The notes below the pieces were generated by a model. It made no database searches, had not been told where the DNA came from, and worked only from the letters and a program-made list of their open reading frames with translations. A DNA stretch of 64,000 bases. It comes from Aurantimonas aggregata (GTDB lineage: Bacteria > Pseudomonadota > Alphaproteobacteria > Rhizobiales > Rhizobiaceae). Location: the NCBI RefSeq assembly GCF_010500835.1, contig NZ_JAAAMJ010000003.1, forward strand, positions 286,475 through 350,474, in the 5' to 3' direction. Shown here piece by piece: positions 16,671 through 25,383 of this stretch (position 1 is the first letter of the stretch; each line of letters opens with the position of its first letter). Both the position numbers and the translations under genes were made by a program.

Positions 16671-17591
16671 CTATCGCTGCCGTACCCGCAGCCCCTCCTC
16701 CAGCGTGTCGAACGCCTTCTGGAAGACGTTCTCATGCACGGTCGGGATCAGTGTCAGATCGTCCTGCGGCGAGGCCGTCCAGTCCGCCGTCCAGACGGCA
16801 AAGGTCTGGCCGCTGTGGGTCACGGGATAGAGCCGCGCCCCCGCATGGTAGTTCAGCCAGGGCATTGGGCTCTTCAAAATGCGATAGCGGAAGGCGTGCT
16901 CGGTGTCGGAAAGATAGGTGAGCTGCTCCCAGAGCGCGCCTTCGCCGAACAGGAAGTCGCGGACGCCGGAGATCTTGTCCGGGCGCGCGCTGTTTAGCAT
17001 GTGCATCTGGGTGATGTCATCGTGCCACCCGCCCATGCCGGCGAAATCGCGCATCGTCGCCCAGACGGTTTGGATCGGGGCTGAGATGACGCTCGAGGTG
17101 AACACCTTGGCCGGGCGCAGGCCTTGCCAGCGTTCTACATCGGCCGGCAGGGCCATCCCGGCGACCTTGCCGGACAGCGCTTTGAGTCCTGCGGCGAAGA
17201 CCCCGTCGGAAACGATGCTGACATATTTGCCCTCGTCACCGGGCTGCTCGTCGAATTCCGCCCACCATCGCACGAACGTACGGTCCGACTTCGTCTGGGG
17301 GATAAGTTCCATCCCGGCGAGATAGTTCGCGACGGGAAAGGCCGGCGTCTCGAAATTGTAGGTGAAGCAATAGCGGCTGTCGTCCAGCGACAGGAGGCGC
17401 TCCCGCACCGCCGTCCCGTCGGCGAGAAGGAACGAGCGGACGCATCCCACAACATCTGCATCGAGCCCGTCCTCGATCTCGCTTCGCGTGATGGCCGGGT
17501 TCCAATCCGGCAGCCCGTTGAAGTTGCGCACGACGCTCCAGACCGCCTCGACCGGCGCGTCGACGATGGTGCTGGCGAAAGCCTTGGCCAT
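16671..17591 (-). CDS. Tandem SRPBCC-domain protein
   Basis: 306 residues: two consecutive SRPBCC/START-like modules (about 1-150 and 155-306), each opening with the same pattern, 'STIVDAPVEAVWSVVRNFNG' and 'SSVISAPIQTVWATMRDFAG', followed by 'GLPDWNP' and 'GMGGWHDD'. Such domains form hydrophobic ligand-binding pockets (polyketide cyclase, lipid-transfer and related proteins). ATG 17591 is preceded by AGGGAGA. It is the last gene of the eight-gene operon that starts with livH, 11 bp after the TIM-barrel gene. Its steady pairing with the Tm-1-like proteins suggests it binds or processes the same small molecule; this is inference. Confidence 0.82.
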   Translation of the reverse strand: MAKAFASTIVDAPVEAVWSVVRNFNGLPDWNPAITRSEIEDGLDADVVGCVRSFLLADGTAVRERLLSLDDSRYCFTYNFETPAFPVANYLAGMELIPQTKSDRTFVRWWAEFDEQPGDEGKYVSIVSDGVFAAGLKALSGKVAGMALPADVERWQGLRPAKVFTSSVISAPIQTVWATMRDFAGMGGWHDDITQMHMLNSARPDKISGVRDFLFGEGALWEQLTYLSDTEHAFRYRILKSPMPWLNYHAGARLYPVTHSGQTFAVWTADWTASPQDDLTLIPTVHENVFQKAFDTLEEGLRVRQR

Positions 17592-17602
17592 GGAATCTCC
17601 CT

Positions 17603-18469
17603 TTAGAAGGTCAGCTGCTTGAAGCGCTTCGTCTGGTCTATCAGCGCCGTCTCGGTTGGCAGCCGCTCCATCGAGCTGGCGCCGTAGAAGCCGTTGCAGG
17701 CCTTCGTGTTGCGCAGGACGTATTCGGCATCTTCCGGATTGGCGATCGGCCCGCCATGGCAGAGGATCAGGATGTCCTTGCGCACCGCCCGGGCGGCCGC
17801 CCCCCATGCGTCAATGTCCCCAATGCAGTCGTCCAGCGTGCGGGCGGTTTCCGCGCCGATGGCGCCTCCGGTCGTCAGACCCATGTGGGCGACCAGGATG
17901 TCGGCGCCGGCCTCGGCCATCGCCACCGCCTCGTCGGATGAGAACACGTAGGGCGTCGTTAGCATGTCCTTCTCTGCAGCCAGCCGGATCATGTCGACCT
18001 CCAGGCCGAAGCTCATGCCGGTTTCTTCGAGGTTCTGCCGGAACACCCCGTCGATCAGGCCCACCGTTGGGAAGTTCTGCACGCCGGCAAAGCCGAGCGC
18101 CTTCAGCTGGTCGAGATGGTAGTCCATGATCACGAACGGGTCGGTGCCGTTGACGCCCGCCAGAACCGGTGTTTGCCGGACGACGGGGAGCACCTCACGC
18201 GCCATGTCGAGGACGATCTCATTGGCGTTACCGTAGGCGAGGACACCGGCCAGCGAGCCGCGCCCCGCCATGCGGTAGCGGCCGGAATTGTAGATGACGA
18301 TCAGGTCGATGCCGCCGGCTTCCTCGCATTTGGCCGACAGCCCGGTGCCAGCGCCGCCGCCGATGATGGGGATGCGGCGAGCTGCCATGTCCTGGAACTT
18401 TGCCAGAAGTTCGCTGCGGGTGGGGCGTCCGGCGCGCCCGCCTGCTCTGATGGAAGCTGCTTCGTTCAT
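17603..18469 (-). CDS. 'PEP hydrolase'-family TIM-barrel protein (Tm-1 C-terminal-domain homologue)
   Basis: 288 residues, PF09370-type TIM barrel. Conserved blocks: '[15 protein letters not shown]' (58-72), '[12 protein letters not shown]' (130-141), 'GLEVDMI' with E157, and '[12 protein letters not shown]' (236-247). The family is functionally uncharacterised despite the name; it is known both as a stand-alone protein, as the N-terminal part of enhancer-binding-like regulators, and as the C-terminal half of tomato Tm-1. Here it overlaps the Tm-1-like ATP-binding protein by ATGA, so the two halves of Tm-1 are adjacent separate genes. Two paralogues lie nearby, at 24732-25379 (partial) and fused in the regulator at 25384-27129. 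Confidence 0.88.
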   Translation of the reverse strand: MNEAASIRAGGRAGRPTRSELLAKFQDMAARRIPIIGGGAGTGLSAKCEEAGGIDLIVIYNSGRYRMAGRGSLAGVLAYGNANEIVLDMAREVLPVVRQTPVLAGVNGTDPFVIMDYHLDQLKALGFAGVQNFPTVGLIDGVFRQNLEETGMSFGLEVDMIRLAAEKDMLTTPYVFSSDEAVAMAEAGADILVAHMGLTTGGAIGAETARTLDDCIGDIDAWGAAARAVRKDILILCHGGPIANPEDAEYVLRNTKACNGFYGASSMERLPTETALIDQTKRFKQLTF

Positions 18470-19662
18470 GACGCGCTCTCTCGATATTCTGCGACCACCG
18501 CATCGGCGAAGGCCGGATCGTTGACGTTTAGGGGAAGCTCGATGAGCTTGCGCTTGGGGGTGACGATGAAGGTGGAGCGGATGGCCTCGAACAAGGCTTC
18601 GTCCGCTTCCGGGTCATGGAACGGCATGCCCGGCGCGTCGATGGCCGATACGCCCGCCAGCGGCAACAGGAAGCGCACCTCGCCCTCGCAGCGGTTGAGC
18701 CGCTCTGCAATCCAGTGTCCGATCGCCGCATTCTCGCGCGGCGTGGTGCGCATCAGCGTCACCTGCGGGTTGTGGACGTAGAGATTGCGGCTTTGGTACT
18801 TCTCCGGGACGGTCTCCTTCCCGCCGAAATTGACCATGTCGACGGCCCCGACTGAGCCGACATAGGGCAGCTTCGTGCGTGCCACGGCGCCGAACCGATC
18901 TTCGGTGCAGGGGAAGACGCCGCCCATCAGGAAATCCGGCACCTCGGTCGTGGTGACGTCGATCATGCCGGCAATCAGGCCGGAATCGGCGAGCTTCTCC
19001 ATTGACTGCCCGCCGGTGCCGGTGGCGTGGAAGACATAGCTCTCGAACGCGTCGCCGAGCCGCTCGCGGATCTGGTCGACGCAGGTCGTGGTGACGCCGA
19101 ACATCGTCATGCCGATGCCGGGCCTGTCGCTGGCGGCGACCGGCGGCTGCCATCGGGCCATGCCCGCCGCTGCATGCGCGGCATTGCCGATGACCTTGCG
19201 GCTGATCGCGTTGAGGCCGGCGACGTCGGTGACGGAATACATCATGGCAATGTCGTTCGGCCCGACATAGGCGGACACGTTGCCCGAGGCGACGGTCGAG
19301 ACCATCAGCTTCGGGACACCGATCGGCAGGGCGCGCATGGCCGCCGTCACCAGCGCCGTGTTGCCGGAGCCGCCGAGGCCCAGCACGGCGCCAATGTCGT
19401 CGCGGTCGGCAAGCCAGCGGGAAAGCGCCTCGGCCATCGCGGTCACGGCCGCCCCCCGATCGTTGCCGCCGAGGACGGCGCCTTCGCCTCGCGGATGCAT
19501 CGCGGCAATTTCGCGCGCCGACACGTCCGCGATGTCGTTGGCATCGCGCGTGCCGACGTCGACCAGGGCGCATTTTACGCCGGCTGTTCGGATGAGGTCT
19601 CTGGCAAAGGCCAGTTCCTCGCCCTTGGTGTCGCAGGTCCCGATGACATAGACCGTGCCCAT
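18466..19662 (-). CDS. Tm-1-like ATP-binding-domain protein (UPF0261)
   Basis: 398 residues. The N-terminus '[20 protein letters not shown]' is diagnostic of the UPF0261/Tm-1-like family; '[20 protein letters not shown]' and '[17 protein letters not shown]' (quoted as separate blocks) follow, and '[13 protein letters not shown]' contains the conserved G-x-G-G turn. I start at ATG 19662 (GGGAG upstream), matching the family's first residues; an upstream in-frame extension overlaps livF and is not family-like. In tomato the fused homologue binds ATP and blocks tobamovirus replication; the bacterial role is unknown. It sits between livF (19-bp gap) and the TIM-barrel gene, so a transporter and this pair are one unit. 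Confidence 0.9.
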   Translation of the reverse strand: MGTVYVIGTCDTKGEELAFARDLIRTAGVKCALVDVGTRDANDIADVSAREIAAMHPRGEGAVLGGNDRGAAVTAMAEALSRWLADRDDIGAVLGLGGSGNTALVTAAMRALPIGVPKLMVSTVASGNVSAYVGPNDIAMMYSVTDVAGLNAISRKVIGNAAHAAAGMARWQPPVAASDRPGIGMTMFGVTTTCVDQIRERLGDAFESYVFHATGTGGQSMEKLADSGLIAGMIDVTTTEVPDFLMGGVFPCTEDRFGAVARTKLPYVGSVGAVDMVNFGGKETVPEKYQSRNLYVHNPQVTLMRTTPRENAAIGHWIAERLNRCEGEVRFLLPLAGVSAIDAPGMPFHDPEADEALFEAIRSTFIVTPKRKLIELPLNVNDPAFADAVVAEYRESAS

Positions 19663-19681
19663 CGCCTTCAACTCCCTCGCT

Positions 19682-20391
19682 TCAGTGACCGTGGCTGACG
19701 CCGAGATAGCGGCGTTGCGCATCCGTATCGGCTTCCAGGTCCCGTGATGGCATCGTCGCGGCGATCTGGCCGGTGACCATGATCGCGACGCGGTCGGAGA
19801 CGGCCGTCGCGACGCGCATGTTCTGTTCAACCAGCAGCACGCCCATGCCCTCGGCGGCGATCTGGCGCAGCGTCTCGATGAGGTGATCGACGATGACCGG
19901 TGCGAGGCCTTCCGACGGCTCGTCCATGATGACCACGCGCGGATTCATCAGCAGCGCGCGCGAGATCGCCAGCATCTGCTGCTCGCCGCCGGAAAGTTGG
20001 TTGCCGCCGTTGCGCCGCCGCTCGAACAGCCGCGGAAACGTCTCGTAGACGCGGTCGATGGTCCAGCGATGGTCGCCTTTGCGGGCGACGAGCAGCAGGT
20101 GCTCGTGCACCGAAAGGGAGGGAAACATGCGCCGACCCTGCGGCACCAGGGCGACGCCCTTGCGCGCCACCTGGTTCGGCCCGAGGCCGGTCAGCTTCGT
20201 CCCGTCGAGTTCTACCGTGCCTTCCTGCGTCGCAACCATGCCCATCACGGCGTGGCACAGGGTCGACTTGCCCATGCCGTTGCGGCCGATCAGCGACAGC
20301 GGCGCGCCATCCAGCGAGAGCGTCACGCCCTGCAGGATGTGCGCCTGCCCGAAGCGCACGTGCAGATCTGAGATATCGAGCCGCGACCCCG

Positions 20392-20395
<4 letters not shown>
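19682..20395 (-). CDS. livF: Branched-chain-type ABC transporter ATPase LivF
   Basis: 237 residues. I take a TTG start at 20395, overlapping the livG stop (TTGA); this gives the normal LivF length, and no ATG is placed suitably. Walker A 'GRNGMGKST', signature '[16 protein letters not shown]', Walker B '[13 protein letters not shown]' and 'LVEQNM' at the switch region are LivF-typical. It is one of two ATPases of the Liv-class importer and the last transporter gene before the Tm-1-like pair. Confidence 0.92.
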
Positions 20396-21180
<785 letters not shown>

Positions 21181-21213
21181 GTCGGCATTCGATCGTCACT
21201 GCATTTTGTGATG

Positions 21214-21245
21214 CACCTTCCCCCCGCCGCTGCGGGGAGAAGGTG
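21214..21245. repeat. RIME-like palindromic repeat
   Basis: CACCTTC-C-CCCCGC (21214-21227), loop CGCT, GCGGGG-A-GAAGGTG (21232-21245): 13 of 14 pairs formed. The sequence resembles the abundant RIME-type intergenic palindromes of Rhizobiales genomes. It lies in the livK-livG gap, where it may act as an mRNA 3' hairpin for the binding-protein message. Confidence 0.7.
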
Positions 21246-21264
21246 GAGGCGCGTCGGCCCCGGC

Positions 21265-22533
21265 TCAGTTGGCAGGCGGGCAGTCCGGATTGTCGCGCGA
21301 GGGTGCGCCCAGCGCCAGGAACGCCTCGCGGTCCATGCCCATGGTCTGCGTTACGCCTTCCGTCTTGCCGAAGGCCTCGGTACGCAGCGTGCCGCCGTCG
21401 TCGACGATGCGGGTGAGGAAGATGTCGGAGATCGCCTGGCGGTTCTCGTCAAGCTTCACGTCCGCGCCCATCGGGTTCTTGAACTCGACGTTGGCGAGGG
21501 CCTCTTGGAAGGCCTGCTGGTTGTCGGACAGATCCCCGCCCACTTCCTCGAGCGCCATCAGCACCGCCTTGGTGTTGGTGTAGTAGTTGAAGGCGTGGAT
21601 CGAGGGGGAGTCGAAGCCGTCCGGGAAACGCTCGCGATAGGCTGCAACCCATTCCACCCACATCGGATCTTCGTTGAGATCGGCGATCGGCCCTGCCGCC
21701 AGCATCCCTTCCATCAGGCGCTGGTGCGGTCCGCGCGCGGACAGCAGCGTCTGGTCGGCCGTGATCGAGCCGCCGATGATCGGAAGGTCGCCCCCGGCCT
21801 CGGCGTACTGCGTCAGGAAGGCGAGCGCGTCGGTGCCGCCCTGGATGAGCAGGACCGCGCCAGCGTCATCGGGAATGTTGGCGATGATCGATCCAAAATC
21901 GGTCGTGTTCAGCGGCGCCCAGAGCTTGGTCACGGCGCCGCCGGCCTCGCAGTAATCGAGCATAAAGCCCATGACCTGAGCATAGGGGAACGCGTAGTCG
22001 GCGGCGACGAGCGCCACATGTTCAATGCCGAGGTCGTCGTAGACGTGGTCGCCGAGACCAGCCATCCACTGCGTGCCCTCGGTGCTGAAGCGGAAGAAGT
22101 TGGGGGAGGCGTCACGCAGAGTGGTGTCAGCCGCACCCGACGAGCCGTTGACGATGGTCTTGCCTTCAAGCGTGCGCGAATAGTCACGCAGCGCGATGCC
22201 CTCGGCGCCCGAGAGCGGGCCGATGATGATGTCGACGTCGTCCTGTTCGATGAGCTTGCGGGCCCGGGCCAGCGCCACGTCGGCCTGCGCATTGGAGGAT
22301 TCACGGATCCACTCGATCTTCTTGCCGTTGATCGTGTAGTCGATTTCCTCGAACGCCATTTCCATCGTGCGATAGGCGTCCTGTCCGCCGGTGGCGAAGG
22401 GGCCCTCGAGCGTGGTGATCGAGCCGATCTTAATGACGTCTTCCTGCGCGCTCGCGCCCGTCGTCGCGGCTAGCGCCATGGCGCCGGCGGCGACCGCCAT
22501 CGCGGTGGTATGGGTCAGTCTATTCTTCAGCAT
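21265..22533 (-). CDS. livK: Liv-type ABC substrate-binding protein
   Basis: 422 residues, slightly longer than amino-acid LivK proteins. ATG 22533 follows AGGGAGAAG; signal peptide residues 1-29 (TTGASAQ). The mature start 'VIKIGSITTLEGPFATGGQD' and 'DVDIIIGPLSGAEGIALRDY' are the peripheral-binding-protein type I signature (Peripla_BP_6). 'LVAADYAFPYAQVMGFM' corresponds to the hinge-proximal block. It lies between livM and livG in the operon. The ligand is unknown; similar proteins bind aromatic acids, amides or amino acids. Confidence 0.9.
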   Translation of the reverse strand: MLKNRLTHTTAMAVAAGAMALAATTGASAQEDVIKIGSITTLEGPFATGGQDAYRTMEMAFEEIDYTINGKKIEWIRESSNAQADVALARARKLIEQDDVDIIIGPLSGAEGIALRDYSRTLEGKTIVNGSSGAADTTLRDASPNFFRFSTEGTQWMAGLGDHVYDDLGIEHVALVAADYAFPYAQVMGFMLDYCEAGGAVTKLWAPLNTTDFGSIIANIPDDAGAVLLIQGGTDALAFLTQYAEAGGDLPIIGGSITADQTLLSARGPHQRLMEGMLAAGPIADLNEDPMWVEWVAAYRERFPDGFDSPSIHAFNYYTNTKAVLMALEEVGGDLSDNQQAFQEALANVEFKNPMGADVKLDENRQAISDIFLTRIVDDGGTLRTEAFGKTEGVTQTMGMDREAFLALGAPSRDNPDCPPAN

Positions 22534-22656
22534 GGTCTTCTCCCTGTTCGTTTTTTTTAATTCGGCCGTGTTCTCCTCCGCGGCCGGGCTCCGTCTCCGG
22601 CAGGTGGCCGGATCTTGTCTGCGGCGCCGGAGCCGGGCTTCCGCAGGCAATCTCGA

Positions 22657-23658
22657 TCAGTGCAAGGCGGCTTGACCCTCCTTCGCCTTCGACTTCCTTG
22701 CGCCGAACAGGCGCTTGCCGATGCCGAGCACGCCGTCCGGCGAGGCGACGACGATCACCAGGAAGACCAAGCCGATCAGCGTGTTGAAGCGGTCGCGGTC
22801 GTAGATCGTAGCGGCAAACGTATCGATCAGCGTGAAGATGATCGCGCCGACAAAGGCGCCGACGGGATGTCCCAGTCCGCCGATCACCGACATCACCAGG
22901 ACGTTGACCGTCGCCGTCATGCCGATCGAGCTCGGGGTAATGCCGATATTGTAGAAGGTGATGAGCACGCCGCCGCAGCCGGCGATGAAGCCGGCGATGG
23001 CAAACGCCGCGATGCGGTGGAGCGCCACGTTGAAGCCGAGCGCTGCGACCCTGCGCGGGTTGTCCCTGATGCCCTGCAGCGTCAGGCCGAACGGTGTGCG
23101 CACGACATAGAGCACCAGCAGGTAGAGCAGCGCCGCGACTATCAGCGAGACGTAGTAGAAGACGAGGTGGGTGCGGAACGGTAGGCTGAATATCTCCGGA
23201 CCGACAATGTTGCGGATACCCTCATAGCCGTTGAACCAGTCGATGTTCGACTGCGCGAACAGGCTGAAACCGACCGCTAGCGCCAGCGTGATCATCAGTA
23301 GGTAGATGTCTCGGGTCCGCACCGCGATGAGGCCGATCACGCCGCCGGCGATCGTCGCCGCGACGATGGCGAGCGGCATCGCCAGCCAGTAGCTGACGGA
23401 ATTGGATCCCGCCGGGATGGCCGTCGGCGCGAGGATCGCGACGGTATAGCCGGCAACACCCGCGAGCATGGTCTGCGCCAACGAGATGAACCCGCCATAG
23501 GTCGCCAGGAACGTCAGTGACAGCGCGACGATGCCGTAGACCAATGCGCGGCCGAGGATGCCGCTGAGCCAGAAATCCGGCAGCAGCAGCGGCATCGCCA
23601 GCATGATGGCGACAACGAGAGCCGTCAGCATCCACTGGGTGCGCGTCATGACGACCAT
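22657..23658 (-). CDS. livM: Branched-chain-type ABC transporter permease LivM
   Basis: 333 residues, about nine to ten membrane segments. 'LATYGGFISLAQTMLAGVAG' and 'GIRDNPRRVAALGFNVALHR' are the LivM consensus regions. ATG 23658 overlaps the livH stop by one base (TGATG); ATG 23649 is an alternative. It pairs with LivH to form the channel. A 123-bp gap to livK may carry its own promoter or processing site, though no clear motif was found. Confidence 0.9.
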   Translation of the reverse strand: MVVMTRTQWMLTALVVAIMLAMPLLLPDFWLSGILGRALVYGIVALSLTFLATYGGFISLAQTMLAGVAGYTVAILAPTAIPAGSNSVSYWLAMPLAIVAATIAGGVIGLIAVRTRDIYLLMITLALAVGFSLFAQSNIDWFNGYEGIRNIVGPEIFSLPFRTHLVFYYVSLIVAALLYLLVLYVVRTPFGLTLQGIRDNPRRVAALGFNVALHRIAAFAIAGFIAGCGGVLITFYNIGITPSSIGMTATVNVLVMSVIGGLGHPVGAFVGAIIFTLIDTFAATIYDRDRFNTLIGLVFLVIVVASPDGVLGIGKRLFGARKSKAKEGQAALH

Positions 23659-24533
23659 CAGAGCGGCTTTCCGAGGATGCCCTGCGGCCGCACGGCGAGA
23701 ACCGCGACCATGATGGCGAAGGTCAGGATAACCGAATAGGTCGGAAACAGCGCCTGACCCCACTGCTCGGCGACCCCGATGAGGATCGCGCCGATCGCCG
23801 TGCCGCCGATCGAGCCCATCCCGCCGACGATGACGACCACCAGCGAGGTGAGCAGGAAGTTGACGTCGACGCCCAGCGCGACCGGCTGTGCGGTGGCGCC
23901 GACGATGCCGCCGAGGCCGGCGAGGCCGGCGCCCAGGGCGAACACCGCGACGGAGACGAGAGGCACGTTGACGCCGCAGGCCGCGAGCATGGCGCGGTCA
24001 TCGACGCCGGCCCGCACCATGATGCCGAGACGGGTCTTGTTGAGAAGCAGCCACAGGCCAATGCCGACGGCCAACGCCACGCCGATCTGGAACAGGCGGA
24101 AGGTCGAATAGCCGCCGATCGCCGGAAGCTGCGTCGGGCCGAACAGCACGTCGGGCGCGAAGAATTGGAACGGGTTACCGCCATAGATCGCGAGCAGCTG
24201 GTCCGCGATGATGATCGAAAGGCCGATCGTCACCAGCGCCTGCCGCAATTCTTGTCCCTGCATCCAGCCGAGGAAGACCACCTGCATGACGATGCCTGCG
24301 ATCGCCGCCGCCGCGACCCCGGCGAGAAGCGCGATGAACCAGGCATAGTGGTAGGTCGCGTCGGCGGCATAGAGCGGGTCGAAGACGGAGAACCCGACAT
24401 AGGCCCCAATCAGGTATAGCGAGCCGTGCGCCATGTTGACCGTGCGCATCAGGCCGAAAATCAGTGAGAATCCGCTGGCGACGATGAAGTAGAGAGCGGC
24501 TAGCGTCAGGCCGTTCAATGTCACCGTGATCAT
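23658..24533 (-). CDS. livH: Branched-chain-type ABC transporter permease LivH
   Basis: 291 residues with eight or so hydrophobic segments. 'FSLIFGLMRTVNMAHGSLYL' near the N-terminus and 'VVVIVGGMGSIGGTAIGA' near the C-terminus are LivH hallmarks. ATG 24533 is chosen because homologues begin at the first hydrophobic helix; the ribosome-binding site is weak. It is the first gene of the operon 24533-16671, whose promoter region faces the divergent gene at 24732 and contains a composite inverted repeat. Confidence 0.9.
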   Translation of the reverse strand: MITVTLNGLTLAALYFIVASGFSLIFGLMRTVNMAHGSLYLIGAYVGFSVFDPLYAADATYHYAWFIALLAGVAAAAIAGIVMQVVFLGWMQGQELRQALVTIGLSIIIADQLLAIYGGNPFQFFAPDVLFGPTQLPAIGGYSTFRLFQIGVALAVGIGLWLLLNKTRLGIMVRAGVDDRAMLAACGVNVPLVSVAVFALGAGLAGLGGIVGATAQPVALGVDVNFLLTSLVVVIVGGMGSIGGTAIGAILIGVAEQWGQALFPTYSVILTFAIMVAVLAVRPQGILGKPL

Positions 24534-24615
24534 GTACTCTAAATACAAAACCCCTCCCGCGCGCTGACACATGGAAATGTCGCGCCTTTGTTATCTCGCT
24601 CTGGAGAACAGGTCC

Positions 24616-24678
24616 GGCTCCTCCCGGCACGCCTCCCAGTGTGCACGCCGATGTTTGCAAGGAGGAGCCAGGCGTGCC
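24616..24678. promoter_or_regulatory. Composite interleaved inverted repeat in the livH divergent promoter
   Basis: Two 9-bp modules occur as A-B on the plus strand (GGCTCCTCC 24616-24624, GGCACGCCT 24626-24634) and again, complementary, as GGAGGAGCC (24661-24669) and AGGCGTGCC (24670-24678). All 18 bases match. The arm order is interleaved rather than nested, so it is not a simple hairpin; it looks like two oppositely oriented protein-binding sites. It lies 83 bp upstream of livH, and the Fis-type HTH regulator encoded next door is the obvious candidate to bind it. Confidence 0.6.
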
Positions 24679-24731
24679 AGATGATATTTTGGCTGGTTCT
24701 GGGTAAAATCGGGTAAGGAAGGACGTCGCTG

Positions 24732-25379
24732 ATGGCTTCATGCCTGCCCATCGTCTCGCGGTCGCCTGCGGCGCCGGGCGAAAGCGGATTCATCGTCGCG
24801 CCCTTCCTTGCAAACTTAGCGCCCTCCCATCGCGAGTTCGTCCCGCTTCTGCCGGTGAACGGCGTCAACGACGCGACGCTCGCGGCGCTGGAGAATGGTC
24901 CGATCGCACGAGGCGCGATCGCCGGGCTGTTGCTGGTCGATCCGTTCCTGCGCCTGCGCGATGCCAAACTTGCGCTAGCGGACGCAGGCGTCTCCCGCGT
25001 CGCGAACTATCCCACCGTGCAACTCATCGACGGCGATACCGCCCGCGCCTTCGACAGCGCGAAGGTGGGAGCCGCGCGCGAGGTCGATGCGCTGGCGGCC
25101 TTCCAGAATGCCGGGTTCGAGACCGTCGCCTTCGCGGCGACGCTCCAGACGGCACAGGCTATGCTGCCTCATGGCCCCTCGATGCTGGTCCTGCACCCGG
25201 GACTGGCACTTGCCGACTGGCGCGAACGGGCCAATGCCTGCCTCGGCGTGGCGCGCATGATCGCCGTCCTGCGCGGCGAGACCGATCTGCCGCTGCTGGT
25301 CTATCGTCCCCACGGGTTCGGCCATGAGCTGGACCAGGCGGCCGATCAAGCCGACGGCCTCGCACAGATCGAGGAGTGA
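24732..25379 (+). CDS. Partial/divergent paralogue of the 'PEP hydrolase' TIM-barrel family
   Basis: 215 residues, against about 280 for the family. The core 'RVANYPTVQLIDG' (89-101) followed by 'AREVDALAAF' with E118 aligns with '[12 protein letters not shown]...LEVDMI' of the protein at 17603-18469. The N-terminal N-(S/A)-GRYR block and the C-terminal GGPI-NPED block are absent, and the C-terminus 'LPLLVYRPHGFGHELDQAAD' is unlike them. It may be a degenerate barrel, for example a modulator or heterodimer partner of the true enzyme. It is divergent from livH and ends 4 bp before the convergent stop of the regulator gene. Frame integrity and codon use indicate a real gene. Confidence 0.72.
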   Translation: MASCLPIVSRSPAAPGESGFIVAPFLANLAPSHREFVPLLPVNGVNDATLAALENGPIARGAIAGLLLVDPFLRLRDAKLALADAGVSRVANYPTVQLIDGDTARAFDSAKVGAAREVDALAAFQNAGFETVAFAATLQTAQAMLPHGPSMLVLHPGLALADWRERANACLGVARMIAVLRGETDLPLLVYRPHGFGHELDQAADQADGLAQIEE

Positions 25380-25383
25380 TCGC

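Noticed and set aside
24650..24680. Possible sigma-54 promoter (minus strand TGGC...TTGCA) before livH
   Set aside because: The GG-to-GC spacing is 9 rather than the required 10, and the neighbouring regulator lacks GAFTGA.
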